From Levilactobacillus yonginensis (GTDB taxonomy: Bacteria > Bacillota > Bacilli > Lactobacillales > Lactobacillaceae): DNA of 64,000 bases. The position numbers were made by a program, and so were the translations under genes. Location: contig NZ_RHNO01000002.1 in assembly GCF_003946265.1 (NCBI RefSeq), positions 149,192-213,191 on the forward strand, in the 5' to 3' direction. Below the pieces are notes generated by a model. The model did no database searches. It had not been told where the DNA came from and saw nothing but the letters and a program-made list of their open reading frames with translations. Shown piece by piece: positions 17,330 through 27,217 of this stretch; the first letter of the stretch is position 1, and each line of letters starts with the position of its first letter.

Positions 17330-17443
17330 TAGAATCGCTCCTTCATGCGTTACAACGCTAATCATCTCGCGGTCAGCGTTCATAGAGTTAGCTTACTATT
17401 TTGTGAACCTTTAGTAAATAGGGTTTGTAACCATATCCGGTAA

Positions 17444-17477
17444 ATTGTTTCATATTGATAATGTTTTCTGAAACAAT
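17444..17477. promoter_or_regulatory. Inverted repeat in the divergent intergenic region
   Basis: ATTGTTTCA and TGAAACAAT, perfect 9-bp arms, 16 nt apart. It lies in the 17330-17751 region between two divergent secreted-protein genes and could be an operator or hairpin. The rest of the region is AT-rich with no convincing gene; a 72-codon minus frame at 17501-17719 lacks a ribosome binding site. Confidence 0.35.
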
Positions 17478-17751
17478 GTAAAATAAGATGATAATTAAAA
17501 TTATAAAGAAAAAGTGAATAAAAGCACATATTGAACCGATAAATGTAGTGCAGTATTATTTATATAGGCTTTTAAATAATTAACATTTTCACCTTCAAAC
17601 GCATGTTCAAACTTTTCCATCGCCTCGAGCAGAAATCGAACTGTGGAAGTAACACTGGGTTTCAAGCAGTTAAAAACGAGCGGATAAACGGTAGTGGAAA
17701 CAGTGGTTTTTAAAAGCAAACAAATTTACTTAGTTAAAGGGAGCAAAACTT

Positions 17752-18186
17752 ATGAAGAAGTTATTAGTAATGGCTGCGGTAAGTCTATCGATTGGCCTGC
17801 CACTGGCATTGAATGCGCCAGCCACGGCTCATGCGGCCAAGTGGCACCAGGGAACGCCAAAGGTGTTGCGTGGCACTTGGGAACGCAGAGTTACGGTAGG
17901 TAAAGGAAAGTCTCAGTTTAAAGCAACAGATGGTGTGAAAATTACTAAAAAAGGGCTGAACGCTTATTACGTGGGCGATCCGTTTGTTCTTGGCAAGATA
18001 AAGTATCAGAAGGCCAGCAAACATATCTATGTCCTTAAAGGCATTGAGATGATTAACTCGTTGAAGCCCTACAAAGTTCGAGTTCGACAGGTAGGTAAGC
18101 GGCTGAAGTATGTAGAATATTATCAGGCGAAGACTGGTCACTTCGATAAAATGGGTAAGATGGGCGCCTGGTTATCTAAAAAATAG
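17752..18186 (+). CDS. Small secreted protein, first of a tandem paralogous pair
   Basis: Of 144 residues with a clear signal peptide (KKLLVMAAVSLSIGLPLAL, cleavage likely after AHA). The mature N-terminus AKWHQGTPKVLRGTW is shared with the next gene (AKYHQGMPKALRGKW), so the two are paralogues; the remainder diverges but stays basic and beta-rich. Function unknown. AAAGGGAG precedes the ATG, and the next gene begins about 50 nt downstream. Confidence 0.78.
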   Translation: MKKLLVMAAVSLSIGLPLALNAPATAHAAKWHQGTPKVLRGTWERRVTVGKGKSQFKATDGVKITKKGLNAYYVGDPFVLGKIKYQKASKHIYVLKGIEMINSLKPYKVRVRQVGKRLKYVEYYQAKTGHFDKMGKMGAWLSKK

Positions 18187-18237
18187 GTAGCTGGTAGTTA
18201 GCAGTTGACTAGCTATTGTAGTAGGGGAGAATCTATC

Positions 18238-18681
18238 ATGAAAAAAACATTGACAATCATTGCAGCTGCTTCGATGGGAATGGCATTAGGTATGCTGTCT
18301 CAGCCACAATCAACGGCTCAAGCGGCGAAGTACCATCAAGGTATGCCTAAGGCTCTACGCGGTAAGTGGATTATGCCTAAAAATGAGCGTTGGAAATTAT
18401 CAAATGAGGATGGGGTTTTAAAGTATTTTAAGGTTTCAAACAGTAAGTTTATTGTGAAACAACCCGATACGAACGACACGTACTTGTCACCGCGTTACAA
18501 GAAAACCTCTAAAGGGCACTACACGGTTCTGACACACTATAAAAGCATCAGCACAATAGTCAAAGGACGCGTTTTTAAAAACAAAAACAATGTGAAAATG
18601 AAGTTTACCTTGAAGAAGGGACTATTGAGTATTAAAGGTAACAATAGTCTCTCTGGTTTTCATTATCAGCGCATTAAGTAA
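18238..18681 (+). CDS. Small secreted protein, second of the tandem paralogous pair
   Basis: Of 147 residues. Signal peptide KKTLTIIAAASMGMALGML, cleavage likely after AQA, then the shared AKYHQGMPKALRGKW motif. The rest resembles its neighbour in size and charge more than in sequence. The ATG at 18238 is preferred over the upstream frame start at 18205 because GGGGAG lies about 8 nt before it. It is probably co-transcribed with the preceding gene. I recognise no known domain. Confidence 0.76.
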   Translation: MKKTLTIIAAASMGMALGMLSQPQSTAQAAKYHQGMPKALRGKWIMPKNERWKLSNEDGVLKYFKVSNSKFIVKQPDTNDTYLSPRYKKTSKGHYTVLTHYKSISTIVKGRVFKNKNNVKMKFTLKKGLLSIKGNNSLSGFHYQRIK

Positions 18682-18846
18682 GGGGCCAAGCACATAAATC
18701 TATTAGTAATTAAGAGTGCCCTCATTATTTAGTAATCAGACGAAACTTTAGCCAACAGTGAAAAATCGCCCTCTATACCAAAGGGCAAGTCACTTTAAAA
18801 AGCTAGCAGAGAGAATTGACTGCTGACAAAACACCTCGAACTGTTT

Positions 18847-18892
18847 AAAAGCGTTACCCGAATGGCATTCACATTCGGGTAACGCTTTTTTA
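18847..18892 (+). terminator. Strong terminator at the right end of the island
   Basis: An 18-bp stem AAAAGCGTTACCCGAATG/CATTCGGGTAACGCTTTT followed by T-rich sequence. The 160 nt between the last gene and this hairpin hold nothing recognisable. Confidence 0.9.
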
Positions 18893-18924
18893 ATACAATG
18901 CTATGCGAGCCGAATGAGATGCTT

Positions 18925-18963
18925 AAAGCACAAATAGCGCCACTATCTGAAATAGAGAATAAA
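18925..18963. repeat. Third copy of the island core repeat
   Basis: ACAAATAGCGCCACTATCT followed by GAAATAGAGAATAA, matching the cores at 14331-14369 and 16619-16655 in the same orientation. Only the core is present here, without the rest of blocks A and B. Confidence 0.7.
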
Positions 18964-19037
18964 TGGTAAAATAGACTAGTTACTCAGATTCTCTGTTAGC
19001 TTTTTATTCGCCTGCAAACAAAGTGGGTGAAGACTAG

Positions 19038-19145
19038 CCGTATCGAGCAATTCAGAATGAAAAACAGATTCATGAATTTGCCAAAAAGTGGTATCGCAAA
19101 CGACTAGAATATGCCCGAAATAAAATGGACATATGGCAATTTTGA
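19038..19145 (+). pseudogene. C-terminal remnant of an unidentified gene
   Basis: A 34-codon open frame (AIQNEKQIHEFAKKWYRKRL is its core) ends in TGA at 19143 and begins right after a stop, without a start codon. The strongly amphipathic, charged composition looks like the tail of a real protein, truncated at the island edge just before rbgA. Confidence 0.35.
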
Positions 19146-19198
19146 CTATTTTAAGAACACCAAGGCGTCAAACCCTTGGTATCAAAGGAGAAAAACTT

Positions 19199-20062
19199 AT
19201 GAGCATTATCCAATGGTTCCCCGGTCATATGGCCAAGGCCATCCGTCAGATGGAGGAAAACGTCCACCTCGTAGACATCGTGTTCGAACTGGTCGACGCT
19301 CGGATTCCCGCTTCCTCACGTAATCCCGAGGTAGCCCGCATTGCACGGGACAAGCCCCATCTGATTATCATGACCAAGAAGGACCTTGCCGATCCACAAC
19401 AAACTGCCGCTTGGCAACGTTACTACCATTCCCAAGACCAACCCGTCATCGCCATCGATTCTCGGGCCAACGTAACCCCCAAGCAGATCACCAAGATTGC
19501 GGCCAACATTTTGGCCGACAAGCTCGCTTCCGAAAAGGAAAAAGGCCTGAAGGAACGTCCAATGCGGGCCATGACTGTTGGAGTTCCTAACGTTGGGAAA
19601 TCCACGTTACTGAACCACCTGGTCAATCACAAAGCTGCCCAAGTAGGCGATACCCCTGGGGTAACCAAGTCCCAACAGTGGCTCCGTTCCAACAAACACC
19701 TGGAACTGCTCGACACCCCCGGTATCCTTTGGCCTAAGTTCAAGGACCAAGAGACCGCCCAAAAACTAGCCTTAACCGGTGCCATCAAGGAAAAACTCTA
19801 TGAGAAAGATGACGTGGCACTCTTTGCCCTCAACTTCTTCCGAAACTACCATCAACCAGCGTTGATGGAACGATACCATCTGGCCGACGCCGACTTAGAG
19901 TTGAGCGATGTCGACCTACTGATGAAGATTACGGAAAAGATCGGCATGCGTGACGACTACCTGCGGGCTAGCGACCGGTTGATTCTGGACGCCCGCCACA
20001 AGAAGCTGGGTGGCTTCACCCTGGACCGGGCACCCGAGGTAGGCGACACCCCTAATGACTAA
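19199..20062 (+). CDS. rbgA: Ribosome biogenesis GTPase YlqF/RbgA
   Basis: Circularly permuted GTPase needed for late assembly of the 50S subunit. Of 287 residues. The N-terminal signature IIQWFPGHMAKA is present, then the permuted order: G4 TKKD (about 60), G1 GVPNVGKST (about 124) and G3 DTPG (about 175). A C-terminal helical domain follows. AAAGGAG lies 9 nt before the ATG at 19199; the frame extends to 19133 without a signal there. The stop overlaps rnhB by 8 nt, the common rbgA-rnhB pairing. Confidence 0.95.
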   Translation: MSIIQWFPGHMAKAIRQMEENVHLVDIVFELVDARIPASSRNPEVARIARDKPHLIIMTKKDLADPQQTAAWQRYYHSQDQPVIAIDSRANVTPKQITKIAANILADKLASEKEKGLKERPMRAMTVGVPNVGKSTLLNHLVNHKAAQVGDTPGVTKSQQWLRSNKHLELLDTPGILWPKFKDQETAQKLALTGAIKEKLYEKDDVALFALNFFRNYHQPALMERYHLADADLELSDVDLLMKITEKIGMRDDYLRASDRLILDARHKKLGGFTLDRAPEVGDTPND

Positions 20063-20840
20063 GCAACCCAGCCTCAGCAGTTTAAAGCAAGACCTCGCGG
20101 ACGTCACTAGCCTAACTGACCCCCGTTTAGTCTCATTAGCGGCTGATTCACGGAAGGGTGCGCAATCACTCCTGAATCAGATCAAACGTCGTGTCGCAAA
20201 GGCTGAGGCGGCTGAGCAGGCATTTCAGGAGCGGCTACACTACGAACGACCACTGTGGGCAGCCAATCAACTTGTGGCTGGCATCGATGAAGTCGGACGG
20301 GGGCCGTTAGCCGGTCCCGTGGTGACGAGTGCCGTCATCTTGCCGCAGGACTTCGACATCCCTTTGGTCAACGACTCCAAACAACTGACTCCTAAGGAAC
20401 GCGAGCGCCTATACCCGTTGATCCTGGACCAGGCGACCGCCGTCAGCATTGGTATCGGGAGTCCTCAATTGATTGATCAAATCAACATCTATCAGGCGAC
20501 TCGAGTTGCCATGCAGCGCGCCGTCTTGGGCCTCGGCGTGGCCCCACAGCATCTCATCGTGGACGCCATGCAGATTCCCGTCGACCTTCCGCAAACGCGG
20601 TTGATCAAGGGAGACGCCAAGAGTGCTAGCGTAGCGGCCGCCAGCATCGTAGCCAAGGTCTACCGGGACCATCTCATGGACACCTATGACGTGCTCTATC
20701 CCGGCTATGGCTTTACTAAGAATGCCGGTTACGGAACGGCGGAACACCTACAGGGTCTGGCTGACCGGGGAGTTACCCCGATTCACCGCCGAACTTTTTC
20801 ACCGGTTCAAAAAATTATTGCTAACGAATCACGGAGTTAA
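20055..20840 (+). CDS. rnhB: Ribonuclease HII
   Basis: Cleaves RNA in RNA-DNA hybrids and single ribonucleotides in DNA. Of 261 residues, with the type II motif GIDEVGRGPLAGPVV (Asp and Glu of the DEDD site, about residue 75), NDSKQLTPKERE, then D-A-MQIP and KGDAKSASVAAASIVAKVYRD carried further down. The N-terminal extension of about 70 residues is typical of Firmicute RnhB. The ATG lies inside the end of rbgA, with GAGGTAGG upstream, so translation is probably coupled. Confidence 0.95.
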   Translation: MTKQPSLSSLKQDLADVTSLTDPRLVSLAADSRKGAQSLLNQIKRRVAKAEAAEQAFQERLHYERPLWAANQLVAGIDEVGRGPLAGPVVTSAVILPQDFDIPLVNDSKQLTPKERERLYPLILDQATAVSIGIGSPQLIDQINIYQATRVAMQRAVLGLGVAPQHLIVDAMQIPVDLPQTRLIKGDAKSASVAAASIVAKVYRDHLMDTYDVLYPGYGFTKNAGYGTAEHLQGLADRGVTPIHRRTFSPVQKIIANESRS

Positions 20841-20868
20841 TCCTTAAAAGGGATAGGAGGTTGCAGCC

Positions 20869-21750
20869 ATGCAACTGACACTTCGTGATTTTTTCATGCG
20901 TTTACCACTGATTCAAGGGATCGGTCCCCGCACGGCCTTAGCTTGCTGGCGGTGGGTGGAACGGCACCCTGAATTGACCGACATTGGTCCCGCTGAGCTT
21001 GGCATCATGCTCGAGGACTTAACGCTAACCGCTCAACGCACCCAGCAACTTAAAACCACGCTATTCACTGGTGAGCTCAGCCGGCGGGTAACTGAAAACC
21101 TGCAACACACCGGCTGTTTGACCATTGTCGATGGGGCGTATCCCGCCCAGCTTAAAGAAACGTTCAATCCACCAGTTGCCCTGTATTTTCTCGGGGACGT
21201 CCGCTTCTTGCAGGGACCACAGTTGGCCGTTGTCGGTTCCCGCCAGCCTACTCCGTATGCCTTACGCGCCATGAGATTGCTGTTGCCCCCAGTGGTGGAA
21301 CAACGACTCTGCCTGGTTTCGGGTCTGGCTCAAGGGGTCGATACCTTAGCCCATCAAGTTGCCTTGGCTCACCGGGGACATACTATTGCCGTAATTGGGA
21401 CCGGTCTCGATCACTGCTACCCGGCCGCCAACCGCGACCTCATGGACTTGTTGATTCGCGACCACCTGGTCCTATCCGAATATCCCTGGGGGACGGCGGG
21501 GGCCCGCCACCATTTTCCCGAACGCAACCGGATTATCGCGGGCATTGCGCAGAGCGTGCTAGTGGTCGAGGCGGCCCACCATTCGGGCAGTCTGATTACG
21601 GCCAACATTGGGCTTCAGGAGAACCGCAACGTCCTCGCCGTTCCGGGGGCCGTCGACAGTCCCAATTCAGTGGGGACCAACGAATTAATTTTAGCGGGCG
21701 CGAAACCAATCTTGAATCCCGAACATATAATGGAAGAATTTTTTAGTTGA
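20869..21750 (+). CDS. dprA: DNA processing protein DprA (Smf)
   Basis: Loads RecA on incoming single-stranded DNA during transformation. Of 293 residues, with an N-terminal helical region and a Rossmann-like DprA domain: AVVGSRQPTPYA (about 120), VSGLAQGVDTLAHQ (about 158), AVIGTGLDHCYPAANR, FPERNRIIAGIAQSVLVVEA and the GSLITA segment. It lies between rnhB and topA, the usual Firmicute order. It shows the uptake machinery is at least partly encoded, but does not prove competence. Confidence 0.95.
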   Translation: MQLTLRDFFMRLPLIQGIGPRTALACWRWVERHPELTDIGPAELGIMLEDLTLTAQRTQQLKTTLFTGELSRRVTENLQHTGCLTIVDGAYPAQLKETFNPPVALYFLGDVRFLQGPQLAVVGSRQPTPYALRAMRLLLPPVVEQRLCLVSGLAQGVDTLAHQVALAHRGHTIAVIGTGLDHCYPAANRDLMDLLIRDHLVLSEYPWGTAGARHHFPERNRIIAGIAQSVLVVEAAHHSGSLITANIGLQENRNVLAVPGAVDSPNSVGTNELILAGAKPILNPEHIMEEFFS

Positions 21751-21896
21751 CAAGCGCCCCCGACTTGAAATATCATGTGTGGGATTACTAGTGAAAAATT
21801 TAGCGAACTTTTAGTTCGACTTAGAACCAAATCGATACGGTCACTGAATCCCGGTAGAGCGGGGTTTACACCTATCATTCGAGGGAGTAATGTGTT

Positions 21897-24008
21897 TTGC
21901 CGACGAAAACAAAAACCAAAACAACGACAAAGAAACGGCGCAAGCCGCAAAAAAAATTAGTCATCGTGGAATCTCCGGCGAAGGCCAAGACGATTGAAAA
22001 GTACTTAGGGCGGACCTACAAGGTCATGCCTAGTCTGGGCCACGTGCGGGACTTGCCTAAGAGTTCGATGGGGGTCGATACTGAAAATGACTACGATCCG
22101 CACTACATCTCCATTCGTGGTAAGGGTGATGTAATCAAGGGCTTACGGTCCGAGGCTAAAAAAGCCAAGGCCGTCTACCTCGCATCTGACCCTGACCGTG
22201 AAGGGGAATCCATTGCCTGGCACTTGGCCCACGTCTTAAACCTGGACGTGAAGGACAAGAACCGGGTCACATTTAACGAAATTACCAAGGATGCTGTCAA
22301 GGAAGCCTTCAAGACGCCCCGGACCATTGACATGGATCTGGTGAACGCCCAACAGGCGCGGCGAATCCTAGACCGTTTAGTGGGATATTCCATCTCCCCA
22401 TTACTCTGGAAAAAGGTCAAGAAGGGGCTAAGTGCCGGTCGGGTTCAATCGATTGCGCTGTCCCTGATCATTCAACGGGAAAAGGAAATCAAAGCCTTCA
22501 TCCCCGAAGAATACTGGACCATCGACGCAGACTTCAAGAAGGCCCGGCATACATTTGGCGCCAGCTTCTACGGCCTGAACGGTAAGAAGGCCGGCCTGAA
22601 GGATAACGCCGCCGTCCAAGACGTTCTGAACAAGCTCGATAAAAAAGGTGACTTTGACATCACCAACGTGGTTCGTAAGGAACGGAAGCGTTCACCCCAA
22701 CCACCATTTACCACGAGTTCTATGCAACAGGATGCTAACCGTAAGTTAAACTTCAGAACACGGAAGACCATGATGGCCGCGCAACAGCTCTACGAAGGAA
22801 TCAACTTGGGTAAGGAAGGCACGCAGGGGCTAATCACCTATATGCGGACCGACTCCACCCGGATCTCTAGCATTGCCAAGCACGAAGCCTCCACGTTCAT
22901 TCACGAAAAATACGGAGCCGAATATGCCGCAACGAAACCCATCAAGGGTAAGCTGCCTGAAGGGGCCCAAGACGCCCATGAAGCCATTCGACCAACCTCT
23001 GTTTTCCGGACCCCAGCTAGCCTGAAGGAACGGTTGAACAAGGACCAATTTCGGCTCTATCAACTTATTTGGAACCGGTTCGTGGCCAGTCAAATGACGA
23101 ACGCCATCATGGATACCATGGCTGTGACGCTGGAACAGAACGGCGTTACTTTCCGGTCCAACGGGTCCAAGATGAAGTTCGAAGGGTTCTTGAAGATCTA
23201 CAAGGACGGTAAGGAAAAGGATAACCTGTTGCCCGACCTTGAGATTGGTGACGTGGTCAAGTTAGCCAAGACTGATCCAGCCCAACACTTTACCCAGCCA
23301 CCTGCACGGTATTCCGAAGCCAACCTGATCAAGGCGTTGGAAGAAAACGGTGTGGGCCGGCCATCGACCTACGCCCCAACGCTGGACACGATTCAACGCC
23401 GCTACTACGTTAAGTTAGTCGGCCGGCGCTTTGAACCGACTGAATTAGGTGAAATCGTTGATGGCATCATCAACGACTACTTCCCAGACGTGGTCAACGT
23501 TGATTTCACTGCCAACTTGGAACACGAGTTAGATGGGATTGAAGAAGGGAAACAGGACTGGGTCAAGGTCATTGATAGCTTCTATCAACCATTCTCAACG
23601 GAAGTCGCCCACGCGGAAGACGCCATTGAAAAGATTCAGATCCGTGACGAACCCGCCGGCTTTGACTGTGACATCTGTGGCGCACCGATGGTCATCAAGA
23701 TGGGCCGCTACGGTAAGTTCTATGCCTGCTCACGCTTCCCTGATTGCCGGAACACGAAACCAATCGTAAAGGAAATCGGCGTGACCTGTCCCGTTTGTCA
23801 CAAGGGTGAGGTTATCGAACGGAAGTCCAAGAAGAACCGGATCTTCTACGGTTGTTCACGTTATCCCGATTGTGACTTCGTCTCATGGGACAAGCCAATC
23901 GGTCGTGACTGCCCTAAGGACGGCCACTACCTGGTTGCCAAGAAGATTCGCGGCGGTAGCCAAATCGTTTGTCCTAACGGGGACTACGAAGAAGCACCAC
24001 AAAAGTAA
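21897..24008 (+). CDS. topA: DNA topoisomerase I
   Basis: Type IA topoisomerase that relaxes negative supercoils. Of 703 residues. After a Lys/Thr-rich start, the TOPRIM domain has [17 protein letters not shown] and [15 protein letters not shown]. Catalytic Tyr lies in TYMRTDSTR (about 317). The C-terminus carries two complete Cys4 zinc ribbons (CDICGAP...CSRFPDC, CPVCHKG...CSRYPDC) and a third degenerate one lacking a full Cys set. The start is the TTG at 21897 behind GAGGGAG; an ATG at 21890 is out of frame. A strong terminator follows. Confidence 0.96.
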   Translation: MPTKTKTKTTTKKRRKPQKKLVIVESPAKAKTIEKYLGRTYKVMPSLGHVRDLPKSSMGVDTENDYDPHYISIRGKGDVIKGLRSEAKKAKAVYLASDPDREGESIAWHLAHVLNLDVKDKNRVTFNEITKDAVKEAFKTPRTIDMDLVNAQQARRILDRLVGYSISPLLWKKVKKGLSAGRVQSIALSLIIQREKEIKAFIPEEYWTIDADFKKARHTFGASFYGLNGKKAGLKDNAAVQDVLNKLDKKGDFDITNVVRKERKRSPQPPFTTSSMQQDANRKLNFRTRKTMMAAQQLYEGINLGKEGTQGLITYMRTDSTRISSIAKHEASTFIHEKYGAEYAATKPIKGKLPEGAQDAHEAIRPTSVFRTPASLKERLNKDQFRLYQLIWNRFVASQMTNAIMDTMAVTLEQNGVTFRSNGSKMKFEGFLKIYKDGKEKDNLLPDLEIGDVVKLAKTDPAQHFTQPPARYSEANLIKALEENGVGRPSTYAPTLDTIQRRYYVKLVGRRFEPTELGEIVDGIINDYFPDVVNVDFTANLEHELDGIEEGKQDWVKVIDSFYQPFSTEVAHAEDAIEKIQIRDEPAGFDCDICGAPMVIKMGRYGKFYACSRFPDCRNTKPIVKEIGVTCPVCHKGEVIERKSKKNRIFYGCSRYPDCDFVSWDKPIGRDCPKDGHYLVAKKIRGGSQIVCPNGDYEEAPQK

Positions 24009-24019
24009 AAAATCTATAG

Positions 24020-24084
24020 CGACAGGTTCATCGGTCACGCTCGCACAGTAGCGAAGTGATCGATGAACCTGTTTTATTGCGTGA
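24020..24084 (+). terminator. Terminator after topA
   Basis: ACAGGTTCATCGGTCAC and GTGATCGATGAACCTGT pair around a loop that itself contains a GCTCGC/GCGA-like pairing, followed by TTTTATT. Confidence 0.88.
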
Positions 24085-24199
24085 TTGCGTGAAACCAGTT
24101 ATTTTCAGTCGGGAAAATGGGCCAGCAAAAACTGGTTGATGAGTTAGTTGTGTTTTTTTAAGCCATTTGCTAGCATTAACAAGTACAGGAGGTGTTCAC

Positions 24200-25135
24200 G
24201 TGGACCAAGCAGTCACAGACTTTCTCACGTATCTGCAGGGTGAGCGACAGTATTCTCCGGAAACGGTGAAGGCCTACCGCGAGGATCTGGAAGAATTTCA
24301 CCATTTTCTCGAAGACAATGGGGGCGTCAAGCCGTGGTCGGCGATCGACCAGTTGGACGTTGAGGTTTACCTCAGCGACCTCTACGATCACCACTACACC
24401 CGGACGACGATTGCCCGGAAGCTATCCACGTTGCGGTCACTTTACAATTTTCTGATGAGCAACGGGCAAGCGACTGACGATCCATTTGCCTACATTCAGT
24501 TAAAACACCACCAGAATCACTTACCCCGCTTCTTCTATGAACGGGAAATGACGGCATTGTTTGCTGCGGCGGCTGCTAACCCCAATGAACAGTTGGCAAC
24601 CCGAGACTCGGCGGTGTTGGAAGTGCTATATGGCACCGGCATCCGGGTCAGTGAATGCGTCAATCTGACGCTCCCCGATGTAGACTTTGATAACCGCATG
24701 ATGTTGATCCATGGGAAAGGGAATAAGGAACGTTACGTGCCGTTCGGCCACTACGCCGGCGACGCTTTGGAACGCTACCTTACAGCGGCCAGAACACCCC
24801 TGATGACCAAGAACCAGCAGACGCATGCCTTTGTCTTTATCAACTCGCGGGGCGGTCAGCTGACATCGGCTGGGGTGACCTATTTGCTCAACCAGATCAT
24901 CAAGCGCAGCAGTCTAACGACGGACATTCACCCGCATATGTTGCGGCATACATTTGCCACGCACCTCTTGAACCGGGGTGCAGATCTCCGGTCGGTCCAG
25001 GAATTGCTGGGTCACAGCAGCCTATCCACGACGCAGATCTACACTCACGTAACGCGGGAACACTTACAGCGGGACTACCGCCAGTTCTTCCCACGCGCAA
25101 CCGAAGATAAGTCACATCAAAAGAAGCCATCCTAA
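24200..25135 (+). CDS. xerC: Tyrosine recombinase XerC
   Basis: Resolves chromosome dimers at dif by site-specific recombination. Of 311 residues. The N-terminal SAM-like domain ([19 protein letters not shown]) binds the DNA core, and the catalytic domain shows R in [21 protein letters not shown] for the H-R pair, [13 protein letters not shown] with His/Trp position and nucleophile Tyr. The GTG at 24200 follows AGGAGGTG; the frame opens earlier at 24167 without such a signal. xerC-hslV-hslU is a conserved Firmicute operon, and codY, which often follows, is absent here. Confidence 0.95.
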   Translation: MDQAVTDFLTYLQGERQYSPETVKAYREDLEEFHHFLEDNGGVKPWSAIDQLDVEVYLSDLYDHHYTRTTIARKLSTLRSLYNFLMSNGQATDDPFAYIQLKHHQNHLPRFFYEREMTALFAAAAANPNEQLATRDSAVLEVLYGTGIRVSECVNLTLPDVDFDNRMMLIHGKGNKERYVPFGHYAGDALERYLTAARTPLMTKNQQTHAFVFINSRGGQLTSAGVTYLLNQIIKRSSLTTDIHPHMLRHTFATHLLNRGADLRSVQELLGHSSLSTTQIYTHVTREHLQRDYRQFFPRATEDKSHQKKPS

Positions 25136-25151
25136 GGAGATCGATAAAACT

Positions 25152-25694
25152 ATGCCAGTAAAATTTGAAGCCACGACCATCTGTGCTGTTCGACACAACG
25201 GCCACAACGCCATGGCGGGTGACGGGCAAGTCACCATGGGAGAAAAGGTCATCATGAAGGGGACCGCGCACAAGATTCGCCGCATCTACAACAACCAAGT
25301 CGTCGTTGGATTTGCCGGTAGTGTCGCCGATGCCTTCAACCTTGAAGAAAAATTCGAAGGTCAATTAAATGAATACAGTGGCAACCTGCAACGGGCTGCC
25401 GTCGAACTCGCCAAGCAATGGCGGTCCGATCAAGCACTCCAAAAGCTAGAAGCTTTACTGATTGTCATGGACAAGGACGAAATGCTATTGGTTTCCGGTT
25501 CTGGTGAAGTCATCGCTCCAGACGACGACATCCTGGCCATCGGTTCTGGTGGGAACTTTGCCTTGGCCGCAGCCACGGCCTTACACCACCACGCTACCGA
25601 CATGAGCGCTAAGGAAATTGCCGAAACCGCCATCCACATTGCTGGGGGCATCGACATCTTTACCAACGAGAACGTTATTTCTGAAGAACTTTAA
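25152..25694 (+). CDS. hslV: ATP-dependent protease peptidase subunit HslV (ClpQ)
   Basis: Proteasome-beta-like peptidase of the HslUV complex. Of 180 residues, with a short propeptide before the [10 protein letters not shown] segment that supplies the N-terminal Thr nucleophile after processing. Other family motifs are [20 protein letters not shown], and [13 protein letters not shown]. Close spacing to xerC (16 nt) and hslU (21 nt) supports one operon. Confidence 0.95.
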   Translation: MPVKFEATTICAVRHNGHNAMAGDGQVTMGEKVIMKGTAHKIRRIYNNQVVVGFAGSVADAFNLEEKFEGQLNEYSGNLQRAAVELAKQWRSDQALQKLEALLIVMDKDEMLLVSGSGEVIAPDDDILAIGSGGNFALAAATALHHHATDMSAKEIAETAIHIAGGIDIFTNENVISEEL

Positions 25695-25715
25695 TTATTG
25701 AACGGAGGAATCACT

Positions 25716-27128
25716 GTGGACGCTATTAATAAAACGCCTAAAGAAATCGTGGCCTTACTTGATCAATACGTTATTGGTCAGGACGAAGCTAAAAAATCCA
25801 TTGCGATTGCCTTACGCAACCGTTACCGTCGGATGCAACTCGATGCCGACATGCAAGAAGAAATCTCACCTAAGAACATGTTAATGATTGGACCGACCGG
25901 GGTCGGGAAGACTGAAATCGCCCGCCGGTTGGCTAAGATTGTACACGCACCCTTCACCAAGGTCGAAGCCAGCAAGTTCACCGAAGTCGGCTACGTTGGC
26001 CGCGACGTTGAGTCCATGGTCCGGGACTTGGTCGAAGTCTCCGTCAGCATGCAGAAACAAGATCAGTTCAAGAATGTCCGGAGCGACGCTGTTCAAGCTG
26101 CTAACAAGCGGTTAGTTAAGCTGCTGGCACCGGCCAAGAAGAAAGAAAACAAGAACAACAACGACTTTGCAAACATGATGAACATGTTCTCACAGATGCA
26201 AAATGGCCAAACGCCTACGGCACCAACGGATCAAGAAGAAGTTACCGATGATATTCGTAACGAACGGTTATCCTTGGCAGACCAACTGAACAAGGGCTTG
26301 CTGGAAGACCACCAGGTCGAGATTGAAATGGATGATCCTCAACAAGCCAACGCCACTGATAACAACATGCTGGGCCAAATGGGAATCGATTTAAACGATA
26401 CCCTGGGCTCTATCATGCCGAAGAAGCGAATCAAGCGGACGGTCACTGTGGCCGAAGCGCGTGAAATCTTGGTTGCCGAAGAATCCGAAAAATTAGTCAA
26501 CAACGCTGATATCAACCACGATGCCATCAAGCGGGCCGAAAACACTGGAATCATCTTCCTGGACGAAATTGACAAGATCACCAAGGGCAGTGGCCAAAAC
26601 AGCGGCGACGTTTCCCGTGAAGGGGTCCAACGCGATATCTTGCCAATTGTTGAAGGGACGCAGGTCAAGACCAAGTATGGGACCATCGACACCGATCACA
26701 TTCTGTTCATCGCTGCCGGTGCTTTCGCTGAATCCAAGCCTAGCGATTTGATTGCTGAATTACAGGGACGTTTCCCAATTCGGGTTGAATTAAACGACCT
26801 GAGCAAGCAGGACTTTGTCCGGATCTTAACTGAACCGAACAACGCCTTGATCAAGCAATACATTGCCCTGATTGGGACCGACAACGTGAAGGTGACGTTC
26901 ACTATGGAAGCTATCGAACGGATTGCCGAATTGGCCTTTGAACTCAACCATGAGAACCAAAATATTGGTGCTCGGCGGTTACAGACAGTCCTGGAAAAGC
27001 TCTTGGAAGACCTGCTCTACGAAGGGCCTGACATGGGGACCGGTGACGTCACGATTACCGAAAACTACGTTAACGATAAGATTGGTGACATCGTTCAGAA
27101 CAAGGACCTGTCACGCTACATCCTATAA
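25716..27128 (+). CDS. hslU: ATP-dependent protease ATPase subunit HslU (ClpY)
   Basis: AAA+ unfoldase that feeds HslV. Of 470 residues. Walker A GPTGVGKTE (about 62), the long intermediate I-domain (about 110-250, with a polar MNMFSQMQNGQ insertion), Walker B GIIFLDEIDKI, sensor region and the C-terminal helix ending LSRYIL, which docks into HslV. The GTG at 25716 with CGGAGGA upstream is preferred over a TTG at 25698. Confidence 0.95.
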   Translation: MDAINKTPKEIVALLDQYVIGQDEAKKSIAIALRNRYRRMQLDADMQEEISPKNMLMIGPTGVGKTEIARRLAKIVHAPFTKVEASKFTEVGYVGRDVESMVRDLVEVSVSMQKQDQFKNVRSDAVQAANKRLVKLLAPAKKKENKNNNDFANMMNMFSQMQNGQTPTAPTDQEEVTDDIRNERLSLADQLNKGLLEDHQVEIEMDDPQQANATDNNMLGQMGIDLNDTLGSIMPKKRIKRTVTVAEAREILVAEESEKLVNNADINHDAIKRAENTGIIFLDEIDKITKGSGQNSGDVSREGVQRDILPIVEGTQVKTKYGTIDTDHILFIAAGAFAESKPSDLIAELQGRFPIRVELNDLSKQDFVRILTEPNNALIKQYIALIGTDNVKVTFTMEAIERIAELAFELNHENQNIGARRLQTVLEKLLEDLLYEGPDMGTGDVTITENYVNDKIGDIVQNKDLSRYIL

Positions 27129-27135
27129 ACATTAC

Positions 27136-27167
27136 GAGAGCCAGGACAGTTGTCTTGGCTCTTTTTG
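27136..27167 (+). terminator. Terminator of the xerC-hslVU operon
   Basis: GAGCCAGGACA-GT-TGTCTTGGCTC followed by T5. Confidence 0.9.
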
Positions 27168-27217
27168 GCGAGGTGGGGTATCATAGAGAGTGATGATTTA
27201 AGTCTGGGAGGAATTCG

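Noticed and set aside
17585..17602. AAACGCATGTTC as a LexA box
   Set aside because: The left half lacks GAAC, and no promoter or SOS-type gene is adjacent.
17501..17719. 72-codon minus-strand frame as a gene
   Set aside because: AT-rich intergenic DNA with no ribosome binding site and no recognisable domain; a remnant at most.
21810..21826. CGAAC..GTTCG inverted repeat before topA as a LexA box
   Set aside because: The spacer is 5 nt instead of 4, so it does not fit the GAAC-N4-GTTC pattern.
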